Counted from the first letter of the stretch, positions 37,091 to 45,871 are shown. The stretch is 64,000 nt of DNA from JBPEWY01 sp965224095 (GCA_965224095.1 OZ245039.1:868001-932000), one strand, 5' to 3'. Numbers and translations: made by a program. The notes: generated by a model not told the origin, from the letters alone.

Positions 37091-38482
37091 ATGAGTACGT
37101 ATGACGTCATTGTTTTAGGAAGCGGCCCGGGAGGATATGTAACCGCCATAAGAGCTTCTCAATTAGGCTTTAAAACTGCTGTAATAGAAAAAGAAAATCT
37201 TGGGGGTGTATGCCTTAACTGGGGATGTATTCCAACCAAAGCTTTGCTTAAATCGGCCCAGGTATTCGAATACTTAAAACACGCCGATGATTATGGAATA
37301 AAAGTGGAATCGGTTGATAAAGATTTCGATGCTGTTATTAAACGAAGTCGCGGTGTTGCAGATAGTATGAGCAAGGGTGTTCAATTCCTTATGAAAAAAA
37401 ACAAGATCGATGTAATTGAAGGATATGGAAAAGTAAAACCCGGCAAAAAAGTGGAGGTTAAAGATAAGGATGGAAAAACTGAGAATTACAGTGCTTCCCA
37501 TATAATTATTGCTACGGGTGCCAGAAGTCGTGAATTGCCCAGTTTACCCCAGGATGGTAAAAAAGTAATTGGATATAGAGAAGCTATGTCGCTCGAAAAA
37601 CAACCTGAAAAAATGATCGTAGTAGGTAGCGGAGCCATAGGGGTAGAGTTTGCGTACTTCTATAACTCCATGGGTACCGAAGTTACCGTAGTAGAATACA
37701 TGCCCTCTATTGTACCGGTGGAAGATGCCGATGTTTCCAAACAATTGGAACGAAGTTTCAAAAAGGGTGGTATAAAGGTTATGACCTCTGCGGAAGTAAC
37801 TGAGGTTGATACCTCAGGAAAAGGAGTAAAAGCCACGGTAAAAACCTCCAAAGGAGAGCAGGTTCTGGAGGCCGATGTTGTCTTATCTGCCGTGGGTATA
37901 AAAACCAATATAGAAAATATAGGACTGGAAGAAGTAGGCATTGCTACTGACCGTGATAAAATACTTGTTAACGACTATTACCAAACCAATATTCCGGGCT
38001 ATTATGCTATTGGCGATGTTACACCGGGGCAGGCGCTGGCCCACGTAGCTTCTGCTGAAGGTATTCTTTGTGTGGAAAAAATTGCCGGAATGCATGTGGA
38101 TCCGTTGGATTATGGGAATATTCCCGGTTGTACCTATTGCACCCCTGAAATTGCTTCGGTGGGTCTTACTGAAAAGCAGGCTAAGGAGCAGGGATATGAA
38201 ATCAAAGTGGGAAAATTTCCTTTCTCCGCCAGTGGAAAGGCTAAAGCCGGAGGTACTCCCGACGGTTTTGTCAAGGTAATTTTTGATGCTAAATACGGAG
38301 AATGGCTTGGTTGCCATATGATTGGAGCGGGTGTTACCGATATGATAGCGGAAGCGGTTGTTGCCCGTAAGTTGGAAACCACAGGACATGAAGTTCTGAA
38401 AGCGGTTCATCCTCATCCAACAATGAGTGAAGCTGTTATGGAGGCCGTTGCCGATGCTTACGATGAGGTAATTCATTTATAA
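37091..38482 (+). CDS. lpdA: Dihydrolipoyl dehydrogenase
   Basis: 463 residues from the ATG at 37091; 16 further in-frame codons upstream are not family-like. E3 component of the 2-oxoacid dehydrogenase and glycine cleavage complexes. FAD motif GSGPGGYVTA, redox-active disulfide C41 and C46 (GGVCLNWGCIP), NAD motif GSGAIGVEF near 180, and the C-terminal HPHPTMSEA with the catalytic histidine. No lipoyl domain. Monocistronic, ending at a strong terminator. Confidence 0.96.
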   Translation: MSTYDVIVLGSGPGGYVTAIRASQLGFKTAVIEKENLGGVCLNWGCIPTKALLKSAQVFEYLKHADDYGIKVESVDKDFDAVIKRSRGVADSMSKGVQFLMKKNKIDVIEGYGKVKPGKKVEVKDKDGKTENYSASHIIIATGARSRELPSLPQDGKKVIGYREAMSLEKQPEKMIVVGSGAIGVEFAYFYNSMGTEVTVVEYMPSIVPVEDADVSKQLERSFKKGGIKVMTSAEVTEVDTSGKGVKATVKTSKGEQVLEADVVLSAVGIKTNIENIGLEEVGIATDRDKILVNDYYQTNIPGYYAIGDVTPGQALAHVASAEGILCVEKIAGMHVDPLDYGNIPGCTYCTPEIASVGLTEKQAKEQGYEIKVGKFPFSASGKAKAGGTPDGFVKVIFDAKYGEWLGCHMIGAGVTDMIAEAVVARKLETTGHEVLKAVHPHPTMSEAVMEAVADAYDEVIHL

Positions 38483-38500
38483 GAACTATATTATTTGTAT

Positions 38501-38531
38501 AAAAAAAACAGGCCTTGGGGCCTGTTTTTTT
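38501..38531 (+). terminator. Terminator after lpdA
   Basis: Eight A, CAGGCC, TTGG loop, GGCCTG, then eight T. It could also act for the minus strand. Confidence 0.85.
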
Positions 38532-38688
38532 ATTGCGCTAAAAGTTTATCCTCATTCACAGAGGTAAAATATTTCTCCGGAGTGGACCTCCAAGGAGATT
38601 TCATTCTGATACCTGCCTGGAAAACCCATAAATCAAATTGTATTTCCGGAAAATCTGCGAGAATTGCCAATCCGTAGTTAATTAACAA
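38530..38688 (-). CDS. Possible 52-residue ORF or gene remnant downstream of aroQ
   Basis: The frame begins at a TTG at 38688, five bases after the aroQ stop, and ends at 38530 against the lpdA/aroQ terminator. Its C-terminal part, with FDLWVFQAGIR, SPWRSTPEKYFTS and NEDKLLAQ, has a protein-like composition and no ATG before residue 29. It may be a small gene, the remnant of a longer one, or chance. I do not recognise it. Confidence 0.25.
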   Translation of the reverse strand: MLINYGLAILADFPEIQFDLWVFQAGIRMKSPWRSTPEKYFTSVNEDKLLAQ

Positions 38689-38693
38689 ATAGC

Positions 38694-39107
38694 TTACAAA
38701 AAGCTCTGAAGTGCCAGGCGATAGCCCAAAAGTCCGAATCCCAGAATAACTCCTCTTGCATGGGGTGCAATAAAGGAGGTATGTCTGAAATCTTCTCGTG
38801 AAAAGGTATTCGATATATGAACTTCAATAACAGGAGTACTTATGGCTTTAACAGCATCTCCAATTCCTACCGAAGTATGCGTATAAGCCGCTGCGTTTAA
38901 AATAATCCCATCATAAGAAAATCCGATTTCGTGGAGTTTATCAATAAGTTCACCCTCTATATTACTTTGATAATAGGTAAGCGATACCTCCTTGTAAGTT
39001 TCACGTAGTTCCTCGAGGTATGCTTCAAAGGTGGTATAACCGTATACTTCAGGTTCCCTTTTTCCCAACAAATTGAGATTCGGGCCATTTATGATCATGA
39101 TTTTCAT
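38694..39107 (-). CDS. aroQ: 3-dehydroquinate dehydratase, type II
   Basis: 137 residues, normal for type II enzymes. Catalyses the third shikimate step, dehydroquinate to dehydroshikimate. Active-site motif NGPNLNLLGKREPEVYG with the catalytic tyrosine, then NAAAYTHTS, and EVHISN with the catalytic histidine. On the minus strand, apparently with its own promoter in the 79 bases before the terminator of the next gene. Confidence 0.95.
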   Translation of the reverse strand: MKIMIINGPNLNLLGKREPEVYGYTTFEAYLEELRETYKEVSLTYYQSNIEGELIDKLHEIGFSYDGIILNAAAYTHTSVGIGDAVKAISTPVIEVHISNTFSREDFRHTSFIAPHARGVILGFGLLGYRLALQSFL

Positions 39108-39143
39108 ACAGTAAAAGTATTGCTTTTTAAAGTATAAAAAAAA

Positions 39144-39163
39144 GCGGGAAAATTAATTCCCGC
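39144..39163 (-). terminator. Terminator after the first PorT-like gene
   Basis: On the minus strand GCGGGAA, six-base loop, TTCCCGC, then eight T. Clear rho-independent signal between 39187 and aroQ. Confidence 0.85.
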
Positions 39164-39186
39164 CCGGTTTTATGAGTTTTAAGCTC

Positions 39187-39786
39187 TTAAAAACTATATC
39201 CTACGCCAAAATACAGTGTTTTTCCTTTAATATCCAGAGCACTGCCTATAGGTCCAGAATACCTGTCGGAAAGTTCAATGGCATAACGCGCCTGAACAAA
39301 CAGCTGATCGCTAATATCATAACCAGCACCGAAAGCCAGATCCACACCCGTGGATTTTAATACATCATCCAGGTCTGCGTTTGTACCCAGAACTCCTTCA
39401 ATATCCCTGATGGCATCTTTAATATCTCCCAGATTGGTAGAAAAATTCAATTGAGGACCCGCCTGAATATTAAAGCCCGACGCCACATAGTACTTGGCCA
39501 TCACGGGAATAAAAACGAAGCTAAGGTCTCCGGCACTTCCATAAGTAATTTCCGGCTGCACGTGAAGTTTATCGGTTGCTTCAATATCGGCAAAGGCTCC
39601 AATATAAAATCCGGTTTTGTTGATAGCATCAATCGATGTAATATCAAAAATTCCAAAAGCCGACAGATCTACGTCCACATCCGAATTTATCAATCCCCCG
39701 GTAAGTCCGAATTTAATGTTACCCTGCGCAGATGCCATAGCAATTGCTAAAAAAGAAAAAACAAAAAAGCTGATAATTTTTTTCAT
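39187..39786 (-). CDS. PorT-family outer membrane beta-barrel protein
   Basis: 199 residues, signal peptide ending ASA before QGN. A small eight-strand-type barrel with repeated Gly-rich strands (IKFGLTGGLINSD, GFYIGAFADIEATD, LHVQPEITYG, FIPVMAKYYV, FNIQAGPQLNFSTN) and a C-terminal GVGYSF. PorT-like barrels are abundant in Bacteroidota; the name does not imply a secretion function. It has a paralogue just upstream (40066-40689) but its own promoter and terminator. Confidence 0.88.
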   Translation of the reverse strand: MKKIISFFVFSFLAIAMASAQGNIKFGLTGGLINSDVDVDLSAFGIFDITSIDAINKTGFYIGAFADIEATDKLHVQPEITYGSAGDLSFVFIPVMAKYYVASGFNIQAGPQLNFSTNLGDIKDAIRDIEGVLGTNADLDDVLKSTGVDLAFGAGYDISDQLFVQARYAIELSDRYSGPIGSALDIKGKTLYFGVGYSF

Positions 39787-39811
39787 AATACGTTTTTTAA
39801 TGTGCTCTTTT

Positions 39812-39819
39812 CAAAGATA
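39812..39819 (-). promoter_or_regulatory. -7 promoter box for the first PorT-like gene
   Basis: TATCTTTG on the minus strand (CAAAGATA on plus), 25 bases before the ATG. No TTG at the standard spacing. The rest of the 279-base gap to 40065 holds only the terminator of the next gene. Confidence 0.5.
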
Positions 39820-40014
39820 TAAAATAATGAGCGTTTAATTTTTTTATAAAATCTGTTTTCATCAATAAACAAAAGTCGGGCCAAAATTGATAGTTTATAC
39901 GCTCATTACAAACTACTTAGATAAGCTAAGAAATCAGCAAGCTTTATCAACAATCCCATTTATTGTCCAAAATCTTTTTAGATTTAGTCCTATATTAAAA
40001 GCCATCTCAATTAC

Positions 40015-40049
40015 AAAAAAAGGGTGGTTTATTAAACCACCCTTTTTTT
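40015..40049. terminator. Long-stem terminator after the second PorT-like gene
   Basis: Seven A, GGGTGGTTT, three-base loop ATT, AAACCACCC, seven T: a 16-base perfect stem directly after the gene that ends at 40066 on the minus strand. Confidence 0.85.
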
Positions 40050-40065
40050 GTAAAAATTTCATTTT

Positions 40066-40689
40066 TTAGAATGTATACCCTACAGAAAGTTGAACAACTC
40101 CGTTTTGATTTTTTAACCCCTCTTGGTCATTATCATTAACATTAGATAATCCTAAATTATAACGCGCTCCAAAATTAATACCAGTATCCAATTTGTATCC
40201 GATTCCAACATTGAAACCAAAATCCAAACTCTTAAGATTATCCTTTAGATCAATTGTTGCCGATTGAGTTTGTCCTCCTACGGTAACATCGGAATCAGCC
40301 TCGGCAGAAATTAAAAAACCAAACTGCGGGCCTGCTTCCAAACTCAATCCTTCAGACACGTAATATTTGGCCATAATAGGAATATTAATATAATCAATTT
40401 TTATATCGGTTTCTTCCTTTACAGAAACGCCTAATTCTGTATACGAATCGTCTATTTTAGTTCCCTGCATCGAGTATAAAAGTTCAGGTTGAACCGAAAA
40501 ATCATCGGAAAGCATTATTTCAGCATATCCTCCTAAATGAAAAGCAGTTTTCATATTAGTTCTATCAGTTTCATCACCATTTATCGTGGCAAAATTAAGC
40601 CCAGCTTTTGCTCCAAAATCCACATCCTGTGCATTGGAATTCACGGTAAATCCTAAGGCTACTAATCCAATTAAAAATAATTTTTTCAT
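40066..40689 (-). CDS. PorT-family outer membrane beta-barrel protein
   Basis: 207 residues, signal peptide ending SNA before QDV. Same strand pattern as the neighbour: FGAKAGLNFATI, FHLGGYAEIMLSDD, FSVQPELLYSMQG, IPIMAKYYV, LSLEAGPQFGFL, and C-terminal VGYTF. Longer acidic loops than the paralogue. Role unknown, probably a minor surface barrel. Confidence 0.88.
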   Translation of the reverse strand: MKKLFLIGLVALGFTVNSNAQDVDFGAKAGLNFATINGDETDRTNMKTAFHLGGYAEIMLSDDFSVQPELLYSMQGTKIDDSYTELGVSVKEETDIKIDYINIPIMAKYYVSEGLSLEAGPQFGFLISAEADSDVTVGGQTQSATIDLKDNLKSLDFGFNVGIGYKLDTGINFGARYNLGLSNVNDNDQEGLKNQNGVVQLSVGYTF

Positions 40690-40720
40690 AATGTTAAGTT
40701 TAAAAGATTTAAAGACGCAG

Positions 40721-40750
40721 CAAATATAAGAGGCGATCTATTAATTGCAA
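40721..40750 (-). promoter_or_regulatory. Consensus promoter of the second PorT-like gene
   Basis: Minus-strand TTG (plus 40748-40750), 19-base spacer, TATATTTG (plus 40721-40728): one of the best matches to the Bacteroidota promoter in the window. The leader is about 28-30 bases. Confidence 0.75.
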
Positions 40751-40886
40751 GAAAATTCCATAGCTATTTTGCAAGAATGTTGTATAGCCTATTCGCAGCG
40801 TTGTAAATTTTGTTAAAAGCGTGGTGAGTATTCTCCCGAATGAGAAATTCACAGGGAATTCCGGGATATTATTCTATATTTAAACG

Positions 40887-41783
40887 GTGAAATGGGCACA
40901 TTGTATTAAAGATTACAAACACTATCTGCATATCGAGCGAGGTCTTTCCGAAAACTCGATAAAGAGTTATGCGAATGATGTGGACAAACTGGTCAGGTTT
41001 TTAGAAAAAAACCAATTGTCCGTATCTCCTGTTCACATTACCCGAAAAACGGTTCAACGATGCATCTATGAAAATGCCCAGGTGCTTAACGCCCGCTCTC
41101 AGGCGCGTTTTATATCTGGATTAAAAAGCTTTTTTAATTATTTAATTTTTGAGGGGTACCGCCAGGACAATCCTGCCGAACTTATAGAATCGCCAAAAAT
41201 AGGGAGGAAACTTCCCGATACCCTGTCAGTAGAAGAGATCGATCGAATTATTGAAGCTATAGACCTTAGTAAACCCCAGGGTGAGCGCAACCGGGCAATC
41301 CTGGAAACACTGTACGGATGCGGATTACGTGTTTCGGAGCTAACAGACCTTAAATTATCCGATCTGTTTTTTGAAGAAGACTTTATCAGAGTAACCGGTA
41401 AAGGAAATAAACAACGTTTTGTGCCCATAGCATCGCACACCAAGAAATATATAGGCTTATACCTGGATGAAATCAGAAATCATTTAACCATTGCCAAGGG
41501 TCATGAAGATATTGTTTTTCTAAACCGGAGGGGAAAAAAGTTAAGCAGGGCAATGATCTTTGAAATCACAAAAGAGCTCTCGAAAAAAGCAGGCTTAAAA
41601 AAACGTATAAGTCCACATACCTTCAGGCATTCATTTGCTACGCATTTGCTAAAAAACGGAGCCGATTTAAGGGCCATTCAGCAAATGCTTGGTCACGAAA
41701 GTATTACCACAACCGAAATATATATGCACGTAGACCGATCGCATCTCTCGCAAATACTTCAAAAGTATCATCCCAGAAAATAA
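40887..41783 (+). CDS. xerD: Tyrosine recombinase XerD/XerC type
   Basis: 298 residues from a GTG start. Resolves chromosome dimers at dif together with FtsK; many Bacteroidota have one main Xer protein plus paralogues. SAM-like N domain (HIERGLSENSIKSYANDV) and catalytic residues R148, K173, H244, R247, H270 and nucleophile Y279 (TTEIYMHV), all present. No integron or mobile-element context, so the housekeeping role is favoured. Confidence 0.92.
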   Translation: MKWAHCIKDYKHYLHIERGLSENSIKSYANDVDKLVRFLEKNQLSVSPVHITRKTVQRCIYENAQVLNARSQARFISGLKSFFNYLIFEGYRQDNPAELIESPKIGRKLPDTLSVEEIDRIIEAIDLSKPQGERNRAILETLYGCGLRVSELTDLKLSDLFFEEDFIRVTGKGNKQRFVPIASHTKKYIGLYLDEIRNHLTIAKGHEDIVFLNRRGKKLSRAMIFEITKELSKKAGLKKRISPHTFRHSFATHLLKNGADLRAIQQMLGHESITTTEIYMHVDRSHLSQILQKYHPRK

Positions 41784-41814
41784 TTTATATTTACCAGTAC
41801 CAAAACCAACCAAC

Positions 41815-42480
41815 ATGCAACGTAGAAAACGATTTTTATTGATTTTTGCTTTGCTCATGATCATGGAACTCCTGTTTCTATCGGTTCCCTCATTAGCATT
41901 TTATCACTATTTTTCCAAACCGTTAATTGTATTATCGTTGCTCTTCTATTTCTGGAGCTTTCACATCCATAAAAAAACAAGGACCTTACTCACAATGGCT
42001 TTGTTATTTTCGCTCGGCGGCGATGTACTCTTAATGTTTACAAATCAATATGAGATCTTTTTTGTACTGGGGCTTATTTCCTTTTTACTCGCTCATATTT
42101 TTTACAGTATCCTCTTTTCCAGAGACAGAAATAAAAGAATCAACCCGTTGTGGGTTCTGATCCCTCTCCTTTCTTATGGTTTAACGCTGATGTTCATTAT
42201 CAGGAATGGGCTCGGAAGTATGAAAATTCCCGTGTTCGTTTATATGATTGTTATCATTGCCATGGCTACTTTTGCCTATTTGCGAAAAGGAAATGTGGTA
42301 TCTCAGAGTTTCCTTCCGGTTTTTTGCGGAGCGCTCCTGTTTATGCTTTCAGATAGTATGATAGCTTTTGACAGGTTTTTTTCTCCTATACCCTACTCCG
42401 GAATTTGGATTATGAGTACTTATGGAATTGCTCAGTTTTTAATAGTTACCGGTATTCTTAAAAATGAGACCGGGATATAA
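41815..42480 (+). CDS. YhhN family membrane protein (lysoplasmalogenase-like)
   Basis: 221 residues with about eight transmembrane helices. Conserved acidic residues within membranes, GGDVLLM and LSDSMIAFDRF, match the YhhN/TMEM86 family, whose animal members hydrolyse the vinyl ether bond of lysoplasmalogens. Bacterial function is not established for this lineage. Starts 31 bases after xerD, possibly co-transcribed. Confidence 0.88.
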   Translation: MQRRKRFLLIFALLMIMELLFLSVPSLAFYHYFSKPLIVLSLLFYFWSFHIHKKTRTLLTMALLFSLGGDVLLMFTNQYEIFFVLGLISFLLAHIFYSILFSRDRNKRINPLWVLIPLLSYGLTLMFIIRNGLGSMKIPVFVYMIVIIAMATFAYLRKGNVVSQSFLPVFCGALLFMLSDSMIAFDRFFSPIPYSGIWIMSTYGIAQFLIVTGILKNETGI

Positions 42481-43776
42481 CTATTCGGGCTGAATAATAC
42501 TTTTATTTTTTTTAAAGGGGCGTATAATTAACCGGGCCTCCCGGTCAAAACGAATATAATTATATACCCAATTAATAAAAACTACCATTCTGTTTCTAAA
42601 GCCAATTAAGAAAAACAAATGAACAAACATCCAAACGAACCACGCAAAAACACCCTGAAACTTTAACTTTGGTAAATCAACCACAGCCTTGTTTCTTCCC
42701 ACAGTAGCCATAGACCCTTTATCCTTATAGCTAAAAGGTTTTAAAGGCTCTTTACGTATTAGACGCAATAGGTTTTCACCAAGCAATTTTCCCTGTTGAA
42801 TAGCCGGTTGTGCCATCATAGGATGCCCATTTGGATACTTATCTACCTGCATACAGGCCACATCGCCTACGGCAAAAATATTCGTATGCCCCACTACGCT
42901 GTTAAATTCATCAACCCGGATGCGGTTTCCTCTCACGATGCAATCGTCTGCATCAATACCTTTAATAACAGCTCCTTTAACTCCTGCAGCCCAAACCAGG
43001 GTTGCCGTTTCAAAAGAAACATCGGTATTGGTGGTAGCTAGTTTCCCATCGTAATTCTGTACTCGAACGTTTTTCCAAACATTAACTCCCAGTTTTTCAA
43101 GAAAATCTTCTGCCTTGGCCGACGCCTGTTCGCTCATAGCATCCAGAATACGATTTCCTCCCTGAACCAGATTTATTTGAGCCCTTCGGGTATCCAGGTC
43201 AGGGTAATCCTTTGGTAAAATTCCTTTTTTAATTTCTGCCAATGCCCCTGCCAGTTCTACACCGGTAGGCCCTCCGCCAACAATTACAAAATTCATAAGT
43301 GCATCGCGTTCATGCAGGTCATCGGTTAATAAGGCTTCCTCAAAATTTTCCAGAATCAAACTTCTCAGGTTCAGTGATTGCGGTATGGTTTTCATGGCCA
43401 TACTGTTTTTTTCAATCTCACTGTTTCCAAAATAATTGGTTTTTGAACCTGTGGCCATCACCAGAAAATCGTAAGTAAGGTCTCCTATATTGGTTTTTAT
43501 ACAATTACTATCTGCGTCAATCCGATCAACATGGGCCAGCCTAAAATAAAAATTAGGATAATCTTTCAGCACTTTTCTTATCGGATACGCAATGGAATCG
43601 GGCTCCAGCCCGCCGGTAGATACCTGATACAATAAAGGCTGAAAATTATGATAATTGTTTTTATCCAATAAAACTACCTGTACGTCTTTTTTTCCGAGTT
43701 CTTTTGCGAGAGAAATGCCTGCAAATCCTCCTCCTATGATTACAATTCTGGGAAAACTGGTTCTTGGGATATTCAT
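42481..43776 (-). CDS. Type II NADH dehydrogenase (NDH-2)
   Basis: 431 residues. Non-proton-pumping NADH:quinone oxidoreductase on the inner face of the membrane. FAD motif GGGFAG at 15-20, second dinucleotide motif VGGGPTGVELAG near 165, FAVGDVA near 300, and a C-terminal hydrophobic segment (FAWFVWMFVHLFFLIGF) followed by basic residues that anchors it. Shares its stop region with yhhN, convergent and touching. Could also be described generally as an FAD-dependent oxidoreductase, but the anchor favours NDH-2. Confidence 0.9.
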   Translation of the reverse strand: MNIPRTSFPRIVIIGGGFAGISLAKELGKKDVQVVLLDKNNYHNFQPLLYQVSTGGLEPDSIAYPIRKVLKDYPNFYFRLAHVDRIDADSNCIKTNIGDLTYDFLVMATGSKTNYFGNSEIEKNSMAMKTIPQSLNLRSLILENFEEALLTDDLHERDALMNFVIVGGGPTGVELAGALAEIKKGILPKDYPDLDTRRAQINLVQGGNRILDAMSEQASAKAEDFLEKLGVNVWKNVRVQNYDGKLATTNTDVSFETATLVWAAGVKGAVIKGIDADDCIVRGNRIRVDEFNSVVGHTNIFAVGDVACMQVDKYPNGHPMMAQPAIQQGKLLGENLLRLIRKEPLKPFSYKDKGSMATVGRNKAVVDLPKLKFQGVFAWFVWMFVHLFFLIGFRNRMVVFINWVYNYIRFDREARLIIRPFKKNKSIIQPE

Positions 43777-43894
43777 AATTCTATAATAATGAGCACAAAA
43801 ATAACCGTATTTGAAGGGTTTTAAAAGATTATTTTAAATAACTGTAACAATATTGCCATATTTGCTACTTACTTGTTAAACCAGCTAACACATT

Positions 43895-44389
43895 TTGACC
43901 AAAGAACTGCAACATAGTTTCGTTACTGAATTGGAGCGTCACCAAAATATAGTGCATAAAGTGTGTAGTATTTATACGAATGACCCGGATTCTCATAACG
44001 ATTTGTTTCAGGAGATAACCATCCAGTTATGGAAGGCATATCCGAAATTCAGAGGAGATGCCAAATTCAGTACCTGGATGTACCGGGTAGCGCTTAATAC
44101 GGCTATTACACTATACAGGAAATCTAAAAGAAGTGTAAAAACGCAGGAGTTTGATACCGTTAATTTTAAAATAAGTGTTGATGCTTATGACGATGAGCAG
44201 GACCAGCAACTCAAACTTATGTATCAGGCCATTAAAAAGTTAAGCGATATTGAAAAGGCGTTAGTTTTTTTATATCTGGAAGACAAAGATTACAGAGAGA
44301 TTTCCAATACATTAGGTATCAGTGAAGTTAATGCAAGGGTTAAAATGAATCGGATTAAAACAAAATTAAGAACAATATTGAATCCTTGA
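43895..44389 (+). CDS. ECF RNA polymerase sigma factor
   Basis: 164 residues. Sigma2 with HNDLFQEITIQLWKAYPKF and STWMYRVALNTAITLYRK, sigma4 with LEDKDYREISNTLGISEVNA. The start is TTG: a stop lies nine bases upstream and no ATG or GTG is available before essential sequence. Coupled to a membrane protein gene beginning 1 base after its stop, the likely partner or target. A distinct lineage from the sigma factor at 28371. Confidence 0.92.
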   Translation: MTKELQHSFVTELERHQNIVHKVCSIYTNDPDSHNDLFQEITIQLWKAYPKFRGDAKFSTWMYRVALNTAITLYRKSKRSVKTQEFDTVNFKISVDAYDDEQDQQLKLMYQAIKKLSDIEKALVFLYLEDKDYREISNTLGISEVNARVKMNRIKTKLRTILNP

Positions 44390-44390
44390 T

Positions 44391-45032
44391 ATGGAAGAGT
44401 TAGATTTACTAAAGAAGGACTGGAAAAAGAAAGAAAAGGATCTGCCCCGACTATCCTATGATGATATCTATAATATGATATTAAAAAAATCGTCTTCGAT
44501 TGTAAAATGGATTTTTTATATCAGCATCTTCGAATTACTTATCGGAGTTATCCTTTCTGTAGTATTTGTAGATGATCAATACGTACAATACACCAAAGAA
44601 CTTCACGTATCTACCCTTACGCGTGTATTTGAAATATGCTCGTTTGGTGTTTTAATATACTTTATGATTAAATTTTATAAAAGCTATAAAAAAATATCGG
44701 TTACCGATGATGCCAAAACCTTGATGCAGAATATTCTGGATACAAGAAGAACGGTTAAAAGATATATACAGGTTGCACTTTCGCTTTCGGCAGTTTATCT
44801 GATCCTGTATTTCGGAACCATTCTTTTTACAGATACCGAAGTACGCACTAAAATTCTGGAATTAGCCAGTAATAACTCGCCGGCACTGGTCTGGACGATA
44901 ACCATTTGTGCGGTGCTTTTATTTACCGCCCTGTTTATTACATTATTCTGGTTGTTGTATCAGTTGTTTTACGGAATACTTTTAAAAAGATTACGGACTA
45001 ATTACAGGGAATTAAAAAAAATGGATTTGTAG
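44391..45032 (+). CDS. Four-helix membrane protein, putative sigma-factor partner
   Basis: 213 residues. A 40-residue cytoplasmic N-terminus (EELDLLKKDWKKKEKDLP) followed by four hydrophobic helices at about 42-62, 78-95, 125-145 and 160-190. I recognise no catalytic motif; similar proteins were once labelled carotene monooxygenase in databases without support. The position directly after an ECF sigma gene suggests it restrains that sigma factor through its charged N-terminus, which is inference. Confidence 0.7.
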   Translation: MEELDLLKKDWKKKEKDLPRLSYDDIYNMILKKSSSIVKWIFYISIFELLIGVILSVVFVDDQYVQYTKELHVSTLTRVFEICSFGVLIYFMIKFYKSYKKISVTDDAKTLMQNILDTRRTVKRYIQVALSLSAVYLILYFGTILFTDTEVRTKILELASNNSPALVWTITICAVLLFTALFITLFWLLYQLFYGILLKRLRTNYRELKKMDL

Positions 45033-45042
45033 GCATGCAACC

Positions 45043-45846
45043 CTAATACTCCCATCTTCTTAGGCGATCCAGTTCTTCCATTTCCTTTATTTCTTCTTCC
45101 GACAACACTTTGAGAAAAGAAGGGTGTTGTTCGATGGCAAATTCAATTTTCTCGACCACAGATTCTATAGATTCATTTTCATAATCTATGTCCAGCGGCT
45201 TCTTAATTACCATAGACTGAAGAATTCCCTTTTTTTTCACCCGGATTCCTTTCTTATCGAACGAGCGCCTAAAACCATCTATTACAATGGGAACAACTAC
45301 GGGTTTGTACTGTTTTATAATATGTGCCGTTCCTTTTCGTATGGGTTTCCAGGGCTTTGTAGTTCCCTGAGGAAACGTAATTACCCATCCGTCTTCCAGG
45401 GCAATTCCAATATTTTCGGTATCGTTTAAATTAACATTCCGTTTTATCTCTTTCCCTTTTTCCCTCCAGGTACGTTCAACGGTTATGGCTCCGGCATATG
45501 CCATTATTTTTGGGAGCAATCCCGATTTCATGGTTTCCCGGGCAGCCACATAATAAACGTTGAGTTTAGGATTCCATAAATATCCTATGTTTTTAATAGA
45601 ATCTACACGCTTGCTCAATCCCGCATTGAATACGTGGAACATAGCAACTACATCGGCAAAATACGTTTGGTGGTTGGAAACAAAAAGCACACCCGTATCC
45701 GGTAAATCCCTGAGGATCTCTGATCCTTCAATCTGCAATTCATTAAACCCCCGGTATCTCCTATGCGTGAGTAATCCGGCAATTCGGATTAACCATTTTT
45801 TTAAAAAAAGAATATGCCCAAAAGGATTTTCTTTAAATAATCCCAT
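45043..45846 (-). CDS. PlsC-type 1-acyl-glycerol-3-phosphate acyltransferase
   Basis: 267 residues. Acyltransferase block I is SNHQTYFAD at 57-65 and block III FPQGTTKPW near 160. Canonical PlsC has NHx4D and FPEGTR; here five residues separate His and Asp, and the Glu and Arg of block III are Gln and Thr. This suggests a divergent clade, with phospholipid or ornithine/other lipid acylation still likely. Membrane-associated through N-terminal hydrophobic segments. Confidence 0.8.
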   Translation of the reverse strand: MGLFKENPFGHILFLKKWLIRIAGLLTHRRYRGFNELQIEGSEILRDLPDTGVLFVSNHQTYFADVVAMFHVFNAGLSKRVDSIKNIGYLWNPKLNVYYVAARETMKSGLLPKIMAYAGAITVERTWREKGKEIKRNVNLNDTENIGIALEDGWVITFPQGTTKPWKPIRKGTAHIIKQYKPVVVPIVIDGFRRSFDKKGIRVKKKGILQSMVIKKPLDIDYENESIESVVEKIEFAIEQHPSFLKVLSEEEIKEMEELDRLRRWEY

Positions 45847-45871
45847 AATTTTTTTAAGGTTAGTGCTCCTA

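Noticed and set aside
37883..38476. 197-codon antisense frame over lpdA
   Set aside because: It is a shadow of the strongly conserved lpdA frame; the sense strand carries all motifs of dihydrolipoyl dehydrogenase.
38495..38677. 60-codon plus-strand open frame after lpdA
   Set aside because: It starts inside the terminator hairpin of lpdA and has no family-like sequence; the minus-strand frame over the same bases looks slightly more protein-like.
39887..40069. 60-codon plus-strand open frame between the two PorT-like genes
   Set aside because: It runs through the terminator hairpin at 40015-40049, has AT-rich low-complexity composition and matches nothing recognisable.
40887..41783. Tyrosine recombinase as integrase of a mobile element
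   Set aside because: Length and motifs fit XerC/XerD, and there are no attachment repeats, tRNA gene or foreign cargo nearby.
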